64,000 nucleotides of DNA, taken from contig NZ_JANLNM010000007.1 of the NCBI RefSeq assembly GCF_024701975.1, forward strand, positions 124,001-188,000, given 5' to 3'. Source of the stretch: Variovorax sp. ZS18.2.2 (GTDB lineage: Bacteria > Pseudomonadota > Gammaproteobacteria > Burkholderiales > Burkholderiaceae_C). How positions within the stretch are numbered: the stretch's first letter is position 1; each line of letters begins with the position of its first letter. The translations under genes and the position numbers were made by a program. This document shows positions 46,661 to 55,611 of this stretch, one piece after another. Under the pieces are notes generated by a model. The model saw only the letters and a program-made list of their open reading frames with translations. It searched no databases and had not been told where the DNA came from.

Positions 46661-49633
46661 TTACTGCGTCACATCGATGCGATCGATCTGGAGGTAGGCA
46701 CCCGACACCTTCTTGAGTACCAAGGTATGCGAGCCCGCGGTGAGGCCCGCGATGCTGTAGACCGTTCTCTGGCCCTTGTACACCGCGACAGCGGGAATGG
46801 TGATGTTCTGCGCGGTGGCGCCGTCGAGCGATGCCGAGAACTGCACCGACGTCGTATCGACCGGCGCCAGCACGCGAACGCCGGTTCCGGTGAAGGCGAC
46901 CGTCATCTCGTCGCCATTCGTCTGCGTGTAGCGCACATCGAAATTGAAGTCGCCCGACGCCTTGTTGCGGTTGGTGGAACGCCCCCAGCTGCCCTTGACG
47001 GTGATGCCCGACCAGTCGTCGTTGTGCACGGCCAGCGACGGGAAGACCAGGTCGAATTCGGTCGTCACGTTGTTCCGTTGCACCTTCACATGCAGCTTGC
47101 CGTTGGCGGCTTCTGCGCCGAGGGCGGCGTTGAGGTCATTGCTGTCCGCGATGTCCTTCACCTGGCCAGCCACCGTGGCTTGCAGGAACACATCGTTGGC
47201 GAGCACACCGCTCTTTGCCGCATCCGAGCCCGCCGTCACCGCCTGCACCAGCACGCCCGCCACGCTCGGCAGGCCGGCGGCGGAGCGCTCGCCCTCTGTC
47301 TCCACCGACTTGACCTGGGCTCCCAGAAAGTCCGACGGCGTTTCCAGCACCACGACCTGGACGTTCAGCGGGTCGAAGACCGGTTTCTTCGCCCTGGGCT
47401 TGAGCCGCGGGTCCTGCACGCCGAACTTGTCCATCGCGATGTTCTGGAATCCGACGCTCAAGGCGGGCGAGTTCGCGGCCACCGTGAAGTCGCCTTTCTC
47501 GCCATCGGCAAACATCGGATCGCCCGAGACCTTCGAGTTGGCATCCCAGCCCATCGCCTGTGCGGCCTTCAGCGCGGCGCTGGTCGGCAGCAGGTTGTTG
47601 TCGACGAGTTCGCCGTTGTTGGCGCTGCCTACGCCGATCGGTTGATAGGCCCCCATCACGATGTTCTTCTCGAAATGGTCCAGGCTTTTCGCAAACCACA
47701 CATGCGGATGGAAGGTGTTGTTCACCAGGATGTTGTTGCGGTTGATGCGCTTGAAGCCTTCGCGGTTCTTCAGCCCGCCCTTGAGCAGCACGTTGTTCTC
47801 GATCACGTAGTTCGTCGATCCGTCGTCCAGGTCGATGTCCCAGCCGTGGTCACAGCGAAAGCGGTTGTTGCGGATTGCGGTGGGCTTCATCGCGTCCAGG
47901 AACGGCATCTCCGGGTGCGCGGTGAGATCGGCGTTCGCATTGCCCGAATTGCCCGGCGGCAGCTGGCCCCAGTACCGGTCGCGCCCCCATGAGTTGAACG
48001 CGCCGTGGTCGCCGGTCTCCAGCACCGTGTCGAACACGTCGTTGAACTCCAGCACATGGCCGCCCCAGGTGCCGTCGCCGATGTTGATGCCCGCGCGCGG
48101 CGTGCCGTAGATGCTGTTGCTGCGCACCGTGATCTCCGAGGCCATCGAGATCTCCACGCCGGTGGCCTGCTTCTCCCGGAAGCCGATGTCGTGGATCAGG
48201 TTGTTCTCGGCGATGGACTGGGCCGGGTAGGTGTTGGTCTTCGGGCCTTGTTCCTTGTCCATGTCGGCGTAGCTGGTCCGGGCCGCGTAGTGGAAGCCGG
48301 GCGATCGAACGGCTTCGGGCGAGCCCACGAAAAGAATGCCGCTCGCGCCGACGTCCTGGATCTCGTTGCCGCGCACGGCGACCCGGCGGTTGTAGCCGCT
48401 CACGAACACCGCGTTGCCGCCCAGGGCGTGCATGTCGTTGTCGGCGATCTCCACGTCTTCGGCGCCTTCGATGTAGACGGCGCCGCCACGGAAGACCTTC
48501 CAGTCGCTGCGCAGCAACGGCTCGGTGGTCTTCATGAAGGTGGTGCCCGTTTGCGTGAGCACGAGGCCCTTGATGGCCACGTCGTGAATCGGCGTCGCCT
48601 CCGATCCCTTGAGCACGATCAACTGCTCGACCAGGCCCTTGTCGGCCCCGCCGCTCACCTCGATGCGCGCGGTCCGCGGATCGGTGCCGGTCTTCGGAAT
48701 GAAGTAGAGCTTCTTCGCCGCGACGTCGTGGAACCACTCCTGCGGCACATCGAGTTCTTCAAAGATGTTCTCGACGAAGCTGACGCTCCAATTCGGCCCC
48801 TGCTCCATGCGGTTGTTGCCGGTGCCTTCGCTCAGGTCGAGCGTGCCGTCGGGCTTCTTGCCCTTGATCTGGTAGTGGATGTCGCCCCACTCGGCATTGA
48901 GCATCACGTGCGCATAGCCGCCCTGGGGGTTCTTCCAGGTGGCTACGCGCGCCGGGTCCGTCGCCTTGCCGCTGCCGTTGAAGAAGATCCTCGGGCCGGA
49001 TTCGCTGCGCGGTTGAAAGTTGGGGTAGCGCGCGCGCACCTGGCGCTCGCCATCGATGTACAGGTCGTCGAAATCGGTGCCGTCGGTGGCGGCAGTCCAG
49101 ACGCCGTTGCCGGTCATCGACCATTGCAATGCGCCGAGCTTTCGCGCGCCGCTGAGCACGGGCTGCGTGCCGGGCACCGCGGCGATCGTGAAGGGCTTGC
49201 CGGGCGTGCCCGAGAGTTCCGGGCCGAGCACGATGGTCGATGCGAGATAGTGCGTGCCTTGGTCGAGAAAGATCGTCCGGCCCGCGGGCGGCAGGCTGCC
49301 GACACCGGCTTGCGCATCAGCGGTGGCCTTCGCCACAGCCTGCTTCAGCGTGGCGAAAGGCTTGGCCTGCGTGCCGGAGTTCTGGTCGCTGCCGGTTGGA
49401 GAGACATAGAGATTCGCCGCGTCTGCCGGCGTGACGGGCGCAACGGGATCGCCACCGCCACCGCTTCCACCGCCGGGCAGCGGCAAGAAGCTGCTCCCGG
49501 CTCCACTGCCACCGCCACACGCCGCCAGCCCGGCCGCCAGAACCATCGCCGCCACCGCACCGCCGATGCGGAACGGCCTGCGCCATCCCGTCTCATGGGT
49601 CGCAGGCGCGGACACAGCACATTTCATCGTCAT
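46661..49633 (-). CDS. Lipoprotein with right-handed beta-helix (GH141-like), PDZ-like module and C-terminal beta domain
   Basis: 990-residue surface lipoprotein. The signal ends in LAAC (Cys39), then a Gly/Ser/Pro linker. NLYVSPTGSDQNSGTQAKPFATLKQAV (about 73-100) opens a parallel beta-helix with many Asn-ladder repeats (IADNDM, VRGNEI, IAENNLI, VRSNSI, IRNNRF, VIENNVL) to about residue 720. This resembles GH141, whose founding members act on fucosyl or xylan linkages. About residues 764-845 are PDZ-like (GVLVQAVTAGSDAAKSGVLANDVFLQA), and about 865-990 form a carbohydrate-binding-type beta-sandwich ending SGAYLQIDRIDVTQ. The ATG at 49633 has GGGAG six bases upstream. Probable fucosidase acting with the GH95 enzyme; activity inferred. 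Confidence 0.8.
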   Translation of the reverse strand: MTMKCAVSAPATHETGWRRPFRIGGAVAAMVLAAGLAACGGGSGAGSSFLPLPGGGSGGGGDPVAPVTPADAANLYVSPTGSDQNSGTQAKPFATLKQAVAKATADAQAGVGSLPPAGRTIFLDQGTHYLASTIVLGPELSGTPGKPFTIAAVPGTQPVLSGARKLGALQWSMTGNGVWTAATDGTDFDDLYIDGERQVRARYPNFQPRSESGPRIFFNGSGKATDPARVATWKNPQGGYAHVMLNAEWGDIHYQIKGKKPDGTLDLSEGTGNNRMEQGPNWSVSFVENIFEELDVPQEWFHDVAAKKLYFIPKTGTDPRTARIEVSGGADKGLVEQLIVLKGSEATPIHDVAIKGLVLTQTGTTFMKTTEPLLRSDWKVFRGGAVYIEGAEDVEIADNDMHALGGNAVFVSGYNRRVAVRGNEIQDVGASGILFVGSPEAVRSPGFHYAARTSYADMDKEQGPKTNTYPAQSIAENNLIHDIGFREKQATGVEISMASEITVRSNSIYGTPRAGINIGDGTWGGHVLEFNDVFDTVLETGDHGAFNSWGRDRYWGQLPPGNSGNANADLTAHPEMPFLDAMKPTAIRNNRFRCDHGWDIDLDDGSTNYVIENNVLLKGGLKNREGFKRINRNNILVNNTFHPHVWFAKSLDHFEKNIVMGAYQPIGVGSANNGELVDNNLLPTSAALKAAQAMGWDANSKVSGDPMFADGEKGDFTVAANSPALSVGFQNIAMDKFGVQDPRLKPRAKKPVFDPLNVQVVVLETPSDFLGAQVKSVETEGERSAAGLPSVAGVLVQAVTAGSDAAKSGVLANDVFLQATVAGQVKDIADSNDLNAALGAEAANGKLHVKVQRNNVTTEFDLVFPSLAVHNDDWSGITVKGSWGRSTNRNKASGDFNFDVRYTQTNGDEMTVAFTGTGVRVLAPVDTTSVQFSASLDGATAQNITIPAVAVYKGQRTVYSIAGLTAGSHTLVLKKVSGAYLQIDRIDVTQ

Positions 49634-49676
49634 TTTTTGCTCCCTTTCGAATGCACCACTGTCTGTCTGTCGCACA

Positions 49677-52502
49677 TCAAGCCGGCGTCACTTCGCGTTC
49701 TTCGCCATTGATGCGCACCTTCACCGGCTTCTTGTCGCGGGCCTTGTCGGCCACGATTTCATAGGACACGACCAACCCGTCCTTCCACGTGCAGCTCACG
49801 CGGTAGCCGCCTCGCGCGCGCAGGCCGTTGAATGCGCCGGCTGCCTTCCAGTCGTCCGGGCAGGCCGGCAGCAGCACGATCACGCCCTCGTGGCTTTGCA
49901 GCAGCATCTCGGTCAGCGCGCCGGAGATGCCGAAGTTGCCGTCCATCTGGAACGGCGGGTGGTTGCAGAAGAGGTTCTGCAGCGTGTTGTAGGTCAGGAG
50001 ACCCCGCAGCATCGTCTGTGCGCGTGCGGCATCGCCCAGCCGCGCGAAGAGCGCGCAGCGCCAGGGCCAGGTCCATGAACGGCGGCTGTCGCCCGTGACC
50101 ATCGATGCGGTGAACGGCTGGCCGGCCACTTCGCCGCAGCGCGCCTTCAGTGACACCAGCGCAGCGGCGGCGAACGCAGGCGTTTTCGCCGGCGTGATCT
50201 GGCGCCCCGGGTACACGGCGAACAGGTGCGAGGTGTGACGATGGTTGTCCTTGGGGTCGTCGATGTCTCCCTGCCATTCCTGCAGCTGGCCCCACTTGCC
50301 GATCTTGTTCGGGGCGAGCTTCGCCTGCATGCCGGCCACGGTCGCCTGGTAGGCCGCATCGACGTTCAGCGTGCGCGCCGCGTCCAGGTAGTTCTGGAAC
50401 AGGTCCCAGATGATCTGCTGGTCGTACATCACGCCGTCTTCGGTCGGTCCGTGCTCAGGCGACCAGCCGTTGGGCGCCACGAGCAGGCCGTCGGCGCGCG
50501 TCTTCAGGCGGTCCTCCCAGAACTGGCAGATCTCCTTGAGCATCGGGTAGGCGGTGCCTCGCAGGTAGTTCAGGTCCTGCGTGAACGCGAAGTGCTCGTA
50601 CAGATGCTGCGCATACCAGGCGCTGGAGACGTTGTTCCAGTTCCAGCTGTTGCCGCCGAAGATGCTCTGGCTGGTGCGCGCCGTCCAGCCGCGCGTGTTG
50701 GCGCCGAAGGCATTGCGGGTCGCCACGCGGCTGGGCCCCGCCACCTGGGTCACGAAATCGACCAGCGGCAAGTGGCAGTCCGGAAGCCCGGTGCTCTCGG
50801 CGCCCCAGTAGTTCATCTGCACGTTGATGTTGGTGTGGTAGTCGCTCGCCCAGGCCGGCGAATTGCTGTTGTTCCACAGGCCCTGCAGGTTGGCGGGCAG
50901 GCCGCCCTGGCGCGACGAGCTCACGAGCAGGTAGCGGCCGTAGTCGAACATCGCCTGCTCCAGGCCCGGGTCGGCCGCGCCGCCCGCATAGCGTTCGAGC
51001 CGCTGGCGTGTGGACAGCGCCACCGCGGTGGCATCGCTCTCGCCCCATGTGACGGCGGCACGCGACATGACTGCGCCGAAGTCGGCGACATGCGCCTGGC
51101 GCAAGGCGGCATAGGTCTTAGAAGCCGCAGCGGCCAGCGCCGCTTGCACGCGCGGTGCGGGGTCGGTGCTGCGCCAGCCGGCGGCATAGTCCAGCTTGTA
51201 GTCGGTGCGTGCATCGACCAGCAAGGTGAGGCTGGTGCACTGATCGAAGCGCAGCGCGTTGCGGGACACGGCGAGCTGGCCGTCTTCCTTCACCACCTGC
51301 ACCGTGCAGGCGTATTTCAGGCTGTTGGCCATGGCGCCGCTGAACGACACCTGGCCGGTGGCGACATCGGCCGTTGCGGTGGCGCCCTGCATGGACGTCA
51401 ACGTGAGCGTGCCCGAGAACGCACGGGCATCGCTGGCGGTGTAGCGGAACACCATCACGTCGTCGACCTTGCTGGCGAAGGCCTCGCGCACGATCTTGCG
51501 GCTGCCGATGCCGAACTCGGTGGTGTGCACGCCGGTGCCGAGGTCCAACGTGCGGCGATAGCCCGAGGTGGCCGCCTCAGCACTCGGCTTCAGATCGACG
51601 CCCGCGAGCGCGATCTCCGCGACCTGGAAGTGGCTCACGCCCGCCTTGGGCACGAAGGCGAACCGGTAGAAGCGATAGGCCGTCGTGTTGGTGAAGGCGA
51701 ACGCCTTGGCTTGCGCGCGCGATTCGAACGGCGCGGGCAGCGAGCGCGTGTCCAGCGCAGTCCATGCCGCGCCGTCGTTCGATCCTGCGAAGGTCCATTG
51801 CTGCGGATCGCGCGCCGGCACGTCGTTGGCGCTCGTGAGCGTGTAGGCGGCCACGACCGCCGCCTGCGGCAGTTCGGCCTGCCACAGCACGAGAGCACCC
51901 GGGCCGTCGATGCACCACTTGGTCCCGCTGCTTCCATCCACGCTCTTGGCCACGCCTTCGCTGGCCGAGGCGACGCCCTGCGGCGCCGGCCAGGTCACCT
52001 GGGGCGATGCGGTGCCGCCGGTGAAAGCGAGCGCGATGTCGCCGAAAGCCAGGTAGCTGCCGAAGCCCGTCACGCTCGTGTCGAAGGCATCGTCGTTCTT
52101 GCCGGCGAGCGCGTTGTCGTAGTTGTTGACCCCGCCCCACAGGCTCTGTTCGTTGAACTGGATGCGCTCGTTGAAGGCGCCGCCGAACAGCATCGCACCG
52201 AGACGCGCGTTGCCGATGGGCAGCGCCTGCGATTCCCAATCGGAGGCCGGGCTGTCGTACCAGAGGGCGCGTGACGCGATCTTGGCCGGGGCGAACAGCG
52301 CGGGCGTTTCCCCGGAGGCGATCGGCTCGCCTGCGCCAGCCACCGGAGCGGCCGCGCCGGTGCCGCCGGCCGGCAGGCCGCCCGATGCCGCACCGCCACC
52401 ACCACCGCCGCACGCCTGCAGCACCGGCAGCATGGACACCGCGCCGCTGAGCTTGAGCAGCGCACGGCGCCGAAGGTCTTGAGGATTGCGTGTCTCGTTC
52501 AT
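49677..52502 (-). CDS. Alpha-L-fucosidase, glycoside hydrolase family 95, lipoprotein
   Basis: 941-residue GH95 enzyme. N-terminus RRRALLKLSGAVSMLPVLQAC is both Tat-like and a lipobox (Cys31), so probably a Tat-exported, lipidated enzyme. GH95 features: LPIGNARLGAMLFGG (about 95-108), YHTNINVQMNYW (about 553-565, catalytic Asn residues), WSPEHGPTEDG (about 679, general acid Glu), HRHTSHLFAVYPG and QMDGNFGISGALTEMLLQSHEG (about 848-868, Asp). A coagulation-factor F5/8-type module (DGSSGTKWC to FQVAEIAL, about 185-300) is inserted in the N-terminal domain. Releases L-fucose from glycans by inversion; supplies the import and catabolic genes downstream in the same unit. Confidence 0.92.
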   Translation of the reverse strand: MNETRNPQDLRRRALLKLSGAVSMLPVLQACGGGGGGAASGGLPAGGTGAAAPVAGAGEPIASGETPALFAPAKIASRALWYDSPASDWESQALPIGNARLGAMLFGGAFNERIQFNEQSLWGGVNNYDNALAGKNDDAFDTSVTGFGSYLAFGDIALAFTGGTASPQVTWPAPQGVASASEGVAKSVDGSSGTKWCIDGPGALVLWQAELPQAAVVAAYTLTSANDVPARDPQQWTFAGSNDGAAWTALDTRSLPAPFESRAQAKAFAFTNTTAYRFYRFAFVPKAGVSHFQVAEIALAGVDLKPSAEAATSGYRRTLDLGTGVHTTEFGIGSRKIVREAFASKVDDVMVFRYTASDARAFSGTLTLTSMQGATATADVATGQVSFSGAMANSLKYACTVQVVKEDGQLAVSRNALRFDQCTSLTLLVDARTDYKLDYAAGWRSTDPAPRVQAALAAAASKTYAALRQAHVADFGAVMSRAAVTWGESDATAVALSTRQRLERYAGGAADPGLEQAMFDYGRYLLVSSSRQGGLPANLQGLWNNSNSPAWASDYHTNINVQMNYWGAESTGLPDCHLPLVDFVTQVAGPSRVATRNAFGANTRGWTARTSQSIFGGNSWNWNNVSSAWYAQHLYEHFAFTQDLNYLRGTAYPMLKEICQFWEDRLKTRADGLLVAPNGWSPEHGPTEDGVMYDQQIIWDLFQNYLDAARTLNVDAAYQATVAGMQAKLAPNKIGKWGQLQEWQGDIDDPKDNHRHTSHLFAVYPGRQITPAKTPAFAAAALVSLKARCGEVAGQPFTASMVTGDSRRSWTWPWRCALFARLGDAARAQTMLRGLLTYNTLQNLFCNHPPFQMDGNFGISGALTEMLLQSHEGVIVLLPACPDDWKAAGAFNGLRARGGYRVSCTWKDGLVVSYEIVADKARDKKPVKVRINGEEREVTPA

Positions 52503-52517
52503 GGATCGCCTCCTGCC

Positions 52518-53582
52518 TCAGAACGTATGGCTGATGCCGAAGTACGTGCCCGACTGCTTGCCGCCCGCGGGCGGGTTGTTGTTGGTGGCTTCCACCGAGA
52601 AGTTGGCGGTCTCGCTGTTGTAGACCTTGCCCACCGATGCGTAGAGCAGCGTGCGCTTGGAGAGCGCGTAGTTCGCGCCCAGCATGTACAGGTTGGCGCT
52701 GCCCGCATTCCGGTTCTGCGTGACGCGGAACATCGAGCCGATCAGCGTCAGCAATGGCGTGATCCTGTAGTTGGCGCCGAGCCAGTAGTGGTTGGCCTTG
52801 CTCGGCGCGCTGAGCGGCGCATCGGGCGCCGACAGCCGCTGGTAGCCGACGAACATCTTCAGGTCGTCGAAGAGGGTGGCGGTGCCGCCGAGCGTGAGCT
52901 CCTTGGACTGATTGAAGAGATCGGAGTACTTGCCGTTCTTGTCGCGCGCCACGTCGTAGATGGCGCGCACCTCGAACGAAGGCGCGATGTACGACACCGA
53001 GATGCCGTCCTTGCGCAGCTTCGTGAAGCCGTCGGTCTGCTCGCCCAGGCCCGTCTGCACCGTGGCGCTGAAGCCGCCCCAGGTCGGCGTCGTGTACTCG
53101 ACGCCGTTGTCGTTGCCCTGCCAGTTGCGCCCGCGCACCAGCGTCGCGGTGCCGATGAACTGCTGGCCCGTCGGATCGATGTACCAGACGTCGTTGGCAA
53201 TCGAGAGGTTCTTGCCCAGCGCCAGCTTGCCCCAGTAGTCCTGCAGGCCGACGTAGGAGCGGCGGTTCAGCAGCAGGTCGGCGCCGTTGGGCGTGGCCTT
53301 GGGCAGGTCAAAGCCGCCTTCGAGCACGAAGAAGGCCGCCATTCCGCCGCCCAGGTCTTCCGTGCCCTTCACGCCCAGCATGCTGGTGCCCCATTGGTTG
53401 CCGGCCGCGCGCCAGAGGTGACCCCTGCCCTTGCCTGATTCGTTGGCAATGTTGTTCTGGTAATCCGCGCCTGCCACGGCGCGACCGTAGAGGGTCACGC
53501 TGCTTTGGGCCTGGGCGTTCGTCGCACCGAGGCCGAGGCAAGCGCACAAGGCGCCCATCACGGCGCTGGTTCTGGAATTCAT
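52518..53582 (-). CDS. Outer-membrane porin, porin_4 type
   Basis: 354-residue general porin of the beta-proteobacterial porin_4 class, a 16-strand trimeric beta-barrel. A signal peptide (about 1-22, ending NAQAQ) is followed by SSVTLYGRAVAGADY, the universal start of these porins; strands alternate to the final aromatic residue in GTYFGISHTF. First gene of the fucose unit and 15 bases ahead of the GH95 gene, so it probably admits fucose or fucosyl oligosaccharides. The ATG at 53582 is chosen for the signal peptide; the frame is open to 53786 across the promoter and operators, which is ignored. Confidence 0.94.
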   Translation of the reverse strand: MNSRTSAVMGALCACLGLGATNAQAQSSVTLYGRAVAGADYQNNIANESGKGRGHLWRAAGNQWGTSMLGVKGTEDLGGGMAAFFVLEGGFDLPKATPNGADLLLNRRSYVGLQDYWGKLALGKNLSIANDVWYIDPTGQQFIGTATLVRGRNWQGNDNGVEYTTPTWGGFSATVQTGLGEQTDGFTKLRKDGISVSYIAPSFEVRAIYDVARDKNGKYSDLFNQSKELTLGGTATLFDDLKMFVGYQRLSAPDAPLSAPSKANHYWLGANYRITPLLTLIGSMFRVTQNRNAGSANLYMLGANYALSKRTLLYASVGKVYNSETANFSVEATNNNPPAGGKQSGTYFGISHTF

Positions 53583-53656
53583 CTTCTTGTCTCCTGTTGT
53601 TTTCTGAATGGATAGATGCCGACCGGGGAACAGGTACTGGTGTGTGACAGCCTTTT

Positions 53657-53799
53657 TTGGCCTTACCAATTTGGTATGACCACTTTGCCATATTGAATAA
53701 TTGGCCTTACCAGAACAAACCCTTTTCGGGTTATCCCGAATGGAAGGCGATGAGATAAGCGAAAAGTAGGCGTTTGAAGATGTCAAACTGGCATGACCA
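53657..53799. promoter_or_regulatory. Four operator-like repeats in the divergent porin/FadR-type regulator region
   Basis: TTGGCCTTACCA occurs twice exactly (53657-53668 and 53701-53712); related copies are TTGGTATGACCA (53671-53682) and CTGGCATGACCA (53788-53799). TACCAA-T-TTGGTA (53664-53676) bridges the first two as a perfect palindrome. The TGGTnnnACCA core fits the sites of FadR/LldR-type GntR regulators. Three copies would control the porin-led fucose unit and the fourth, 31 bases before the regulator's ATG, autoregulation. Confidence 0.72.
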
Positions 53800-53830
53800 G
53801 ATCGCTCTTCCTCGTTCCCGCATCGACGCC

Positions 53831-54544
53831 ATGCAGCCTTCCGCCAAACCCAACGACACCCGCCGGCTCTACCAACAGATCGCGGACCAGATCCGGGCTT
53901 TCATCCGCGACGGCAACCTGCCCGCCGGCGCACGACTGCCTCCGGAGCGGGAACTGGCGTTGCAGCTGGGGGTGTCGCGGCCTTCGCTGCGCGAGGCGCT
54001 GATCGCCCTGGAGATCGACGGGCGCATCGAGATACGGATGGGTTCAGGGGTCTACGTCTGCGCGTCGCACGACGCGTCGGAGCGCGCAACGCCGGCGGTC
54101 GGCGAGAGCCCGTCGGAAATGATGCAGGCGCGCGCGATGCTCGAAGGCTCGGTGGTCACGCTGGCTTCGGCGCGCGTCACGCCGCAGCTCCTGGAGCGCG
54201 TGCGGGCATCGCTGGAAAGCATGCGCCAGGACGGCCTCAACGGCCGCACGCAGATCGAGAACGACCGGCGCTTTCACCTCGCCATTGCGGAGATGACAGG
54301 CAACTCGGTGCTCGTGCGATTGGTGGGGGAACTGTTCGACGGGCGGCACAGCCCGATCTCGTCACGCATGAGTGCGCGCACCGAGGATTCGCAAGCCTGG
54401 AAGGCGGCGTTCGTGGAACACGAGGCGATCTACCGCGCGCTGGAGGCGCGGGATCCGCACGCTGCGGTGGCGACGATGCTGCATCACCTGAGCGCATCGC
54501 ATGCGCGGTGGACCGCGGAATCTACGTCTGCCTCTGCGGAGTGA
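53831..54544 (+). CDS. GntR/FadR-family regulator of the fucose locus
   Basis: 237-residue FadR-type regulator. Winged helix-turn-helix at about residues 8-75 (RRLYQQIADQIRAFIRDGNLPAGARLPPERELA; GVSRPSLREALIALEIDGRIEI) and FCD effector domain from about 95 (DRRFHLAIAEMTGN and HEAIYRALEARDPHAA carry the usual metal-binding residues). The ATG at 53831 is preferred over an in-frame one at 53774 because an operator copy (53788-53799) lies between them. Divergent from the 11-gene fucose unit; effector is probably a pathway intermediate. Confidence 0.9.
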   Translation: MQPSAKPNDTRRLYQQIADQIRAFIRDGNLPAGARLPPERELALQLGVSRPSLREALIALEIDGRIEIRMGSGVYVCASHDASERATPAVGESPSEMMQARAMLEGSVVTLASARVTPQLLERVRASLESMRQDGLNGRTQIENDRRFHLAIAEMTGNSVLVRLVGELFDGRHSPISSRMSARTEDSQAWKAAFVEHEAIYRALEARDPHAAVATMLHHLSASHARWTAESTSASAE

Positions 54545-54568
54545 ACAACAGGGCAGTTCGGGGCGCGA

Positions 54569-54590
54569 GCGCCGCCCGGAACGGCGGCGC
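54569..54590. terminator. GC-rich hairpin between convergent genes
   Basis: Perfect 8-bp stem GCGCCGCC (54569-54576) with GGCGGCGC (54583-54590), loop CGGAAC, between the regulator stop (54544) and the Bug-gene stop (54605). No T tract; probable shared, rho-assisted termination. Confidence 0.5.
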
Positions 54591-54604
54591 CCTCCAACAA
54601 ACGT

Positions 54605-55579
54605 TCAGTCCGCGTAGACGCCAGCCGCCTTGATGACAGGCGTCCACTTCGCGATCTCGCCGATCACGAACTTCTTGTGGCCCGCGGGCTCGATGCGGCC
54701 GTCGGTCGCGACCACCGCGCCCAACAACTCTTCGCGCTTGATGAAGTCCGGGTCCTTCAACGCCACCTTCAGCGCATCGTTGAGCTTCTTGAGCACCGGC
54801 GCAGGCGTGCCCTTGGGCGCATACAGGCCGTGCCAGATCGTGACCTCGAAGTTCTTCAGGCCCGCTTCGTCGAGCGTAGGCAGGTCCTTCAGCAGCGGCG
54901 TCGTCAGGCGCTTGGGCGTGGTCACCGCATAGGCCTTGACCTTCTTCGCCTCGATCTGCGGCGAGGTGTTGGTGCTCTGGTCGCACAGCAGGTCGATCTG
55001 GCCGCCGATCAGGTCGGTGATGGCCGGCGCGGTGCCCTTGTAGGGCACGGGCGTCATCTCGGTCTTGGTCGCGCTCTGGAAGAGCAGGCCGCACAGGTGC
55101 GAGGCCGAGCCCACGCCCGCGTTGCCGATGTTGATCTTGCCCTTGTTGGCGGCGATCCAGGCCGTCAGTTCCTTGTAGTTGTTGGCCGGCAGGCTGGGCT
55201 TGGAGATGAGCGTCATTGGCACGTCGTTGACGATGCCCAGATACTCGAAATCGGTCTCGACCTTGAACGGCACGTTGCGCACCAGCGTCGGCACTGTCGC
55301 CATCGCGATGTGGTTCAGCAGCAGCGTGTAGCCATCCGGGTTGGCGCGCGCCACCTTGGCCGCGCCGATGGAGCTGCCCGCGCCGGGCACGTTGTCGATG
55401 ATCACGCTCGCGCCGCCCAGGGGCTTGCGCAGCGCCTCGGCGAGGTCGCGCGCCACGCGGTCGGTCGGGCCGCCCGCGGCGAAGGGCACGACGATGGTCA
55501 CGGGCTTGCCCGCGGGGAAGTCCTGCGCGTGCGCGCCAACGGCAAAGGCAATCGCTGCGAGAGCGAACAGTTTTTTCAT
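54605..55579 (-). CDS. Tripartite tricarboxylate transporter-type (Bug) substrate-binding protein
   Basis: 324-residue periplasmic binding protein of the Bug/TctC family. Signal peptide ends GAHAQ; the mature start FPAGKPVTIVVPFAAGGPTDRVARDLAEAL, the VIIDNVPGAGSSIGAAKVARANPDGYTLL segment (about 65-95) and VPYKGTAPAITDLIGGQIDLL are hallmarks. Bug proteins bind carboxylates and aromatic or amino acids. No TctA/TctB membrane genes are adjacent, so it is an orphan in this window. Last of three minus-strand genes with the tannase-family and alpha/beta-hydrolase genes; likely binds their hydrolysis product. ATG 55579 starts the signal peptide. Confidence 0.92.
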   Translation of the reverse strand: MKKLFALAAIAFAVGAHAQDFPAGKPVTIVVPFAAGGPTDRVARDLAEALRKPLGGASVIIDNVPGAGSSIGAAKVARANPDGYTLLLNHIAMATVPTLVRNVPFKVETDFEYLGIVNDVPMTLISKPSLPANNYKELTAWIAANKGKINIGNAGVGSASHLCGLLFQSATKTEMTPVPYKGTAPAITDLIGGQIDLLCDQSTNTSPQIEAKKVKAYAVTTPKRLTTPLLKDLPTLDEAGLKNFEVTIWHGLYAPKGTPAPVLKKLNDALKVALKDPDFIKREELLGAVVATDGRIEPAGHKKFVIGEIAKWTPVIKAAGVYAD

Positions 55580-55611
55580 GAAGGTCTCCGTCAAGGTCAA
55601 AAGAAGAAAAG

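Noticed and set aside
50226..52274. 682-codon plus-strand open frame opposite the GH95 gene
   Set aside because: Antisense to conserved GH95 catalytic motifs; composition of a shadow frame.
53583..53786. Longer porin N-terminus
   Set aside because: The in-frame stretch covers promoter and operator repeats; the signal peptide starts at 53582 and matches all porin_4 relatives.
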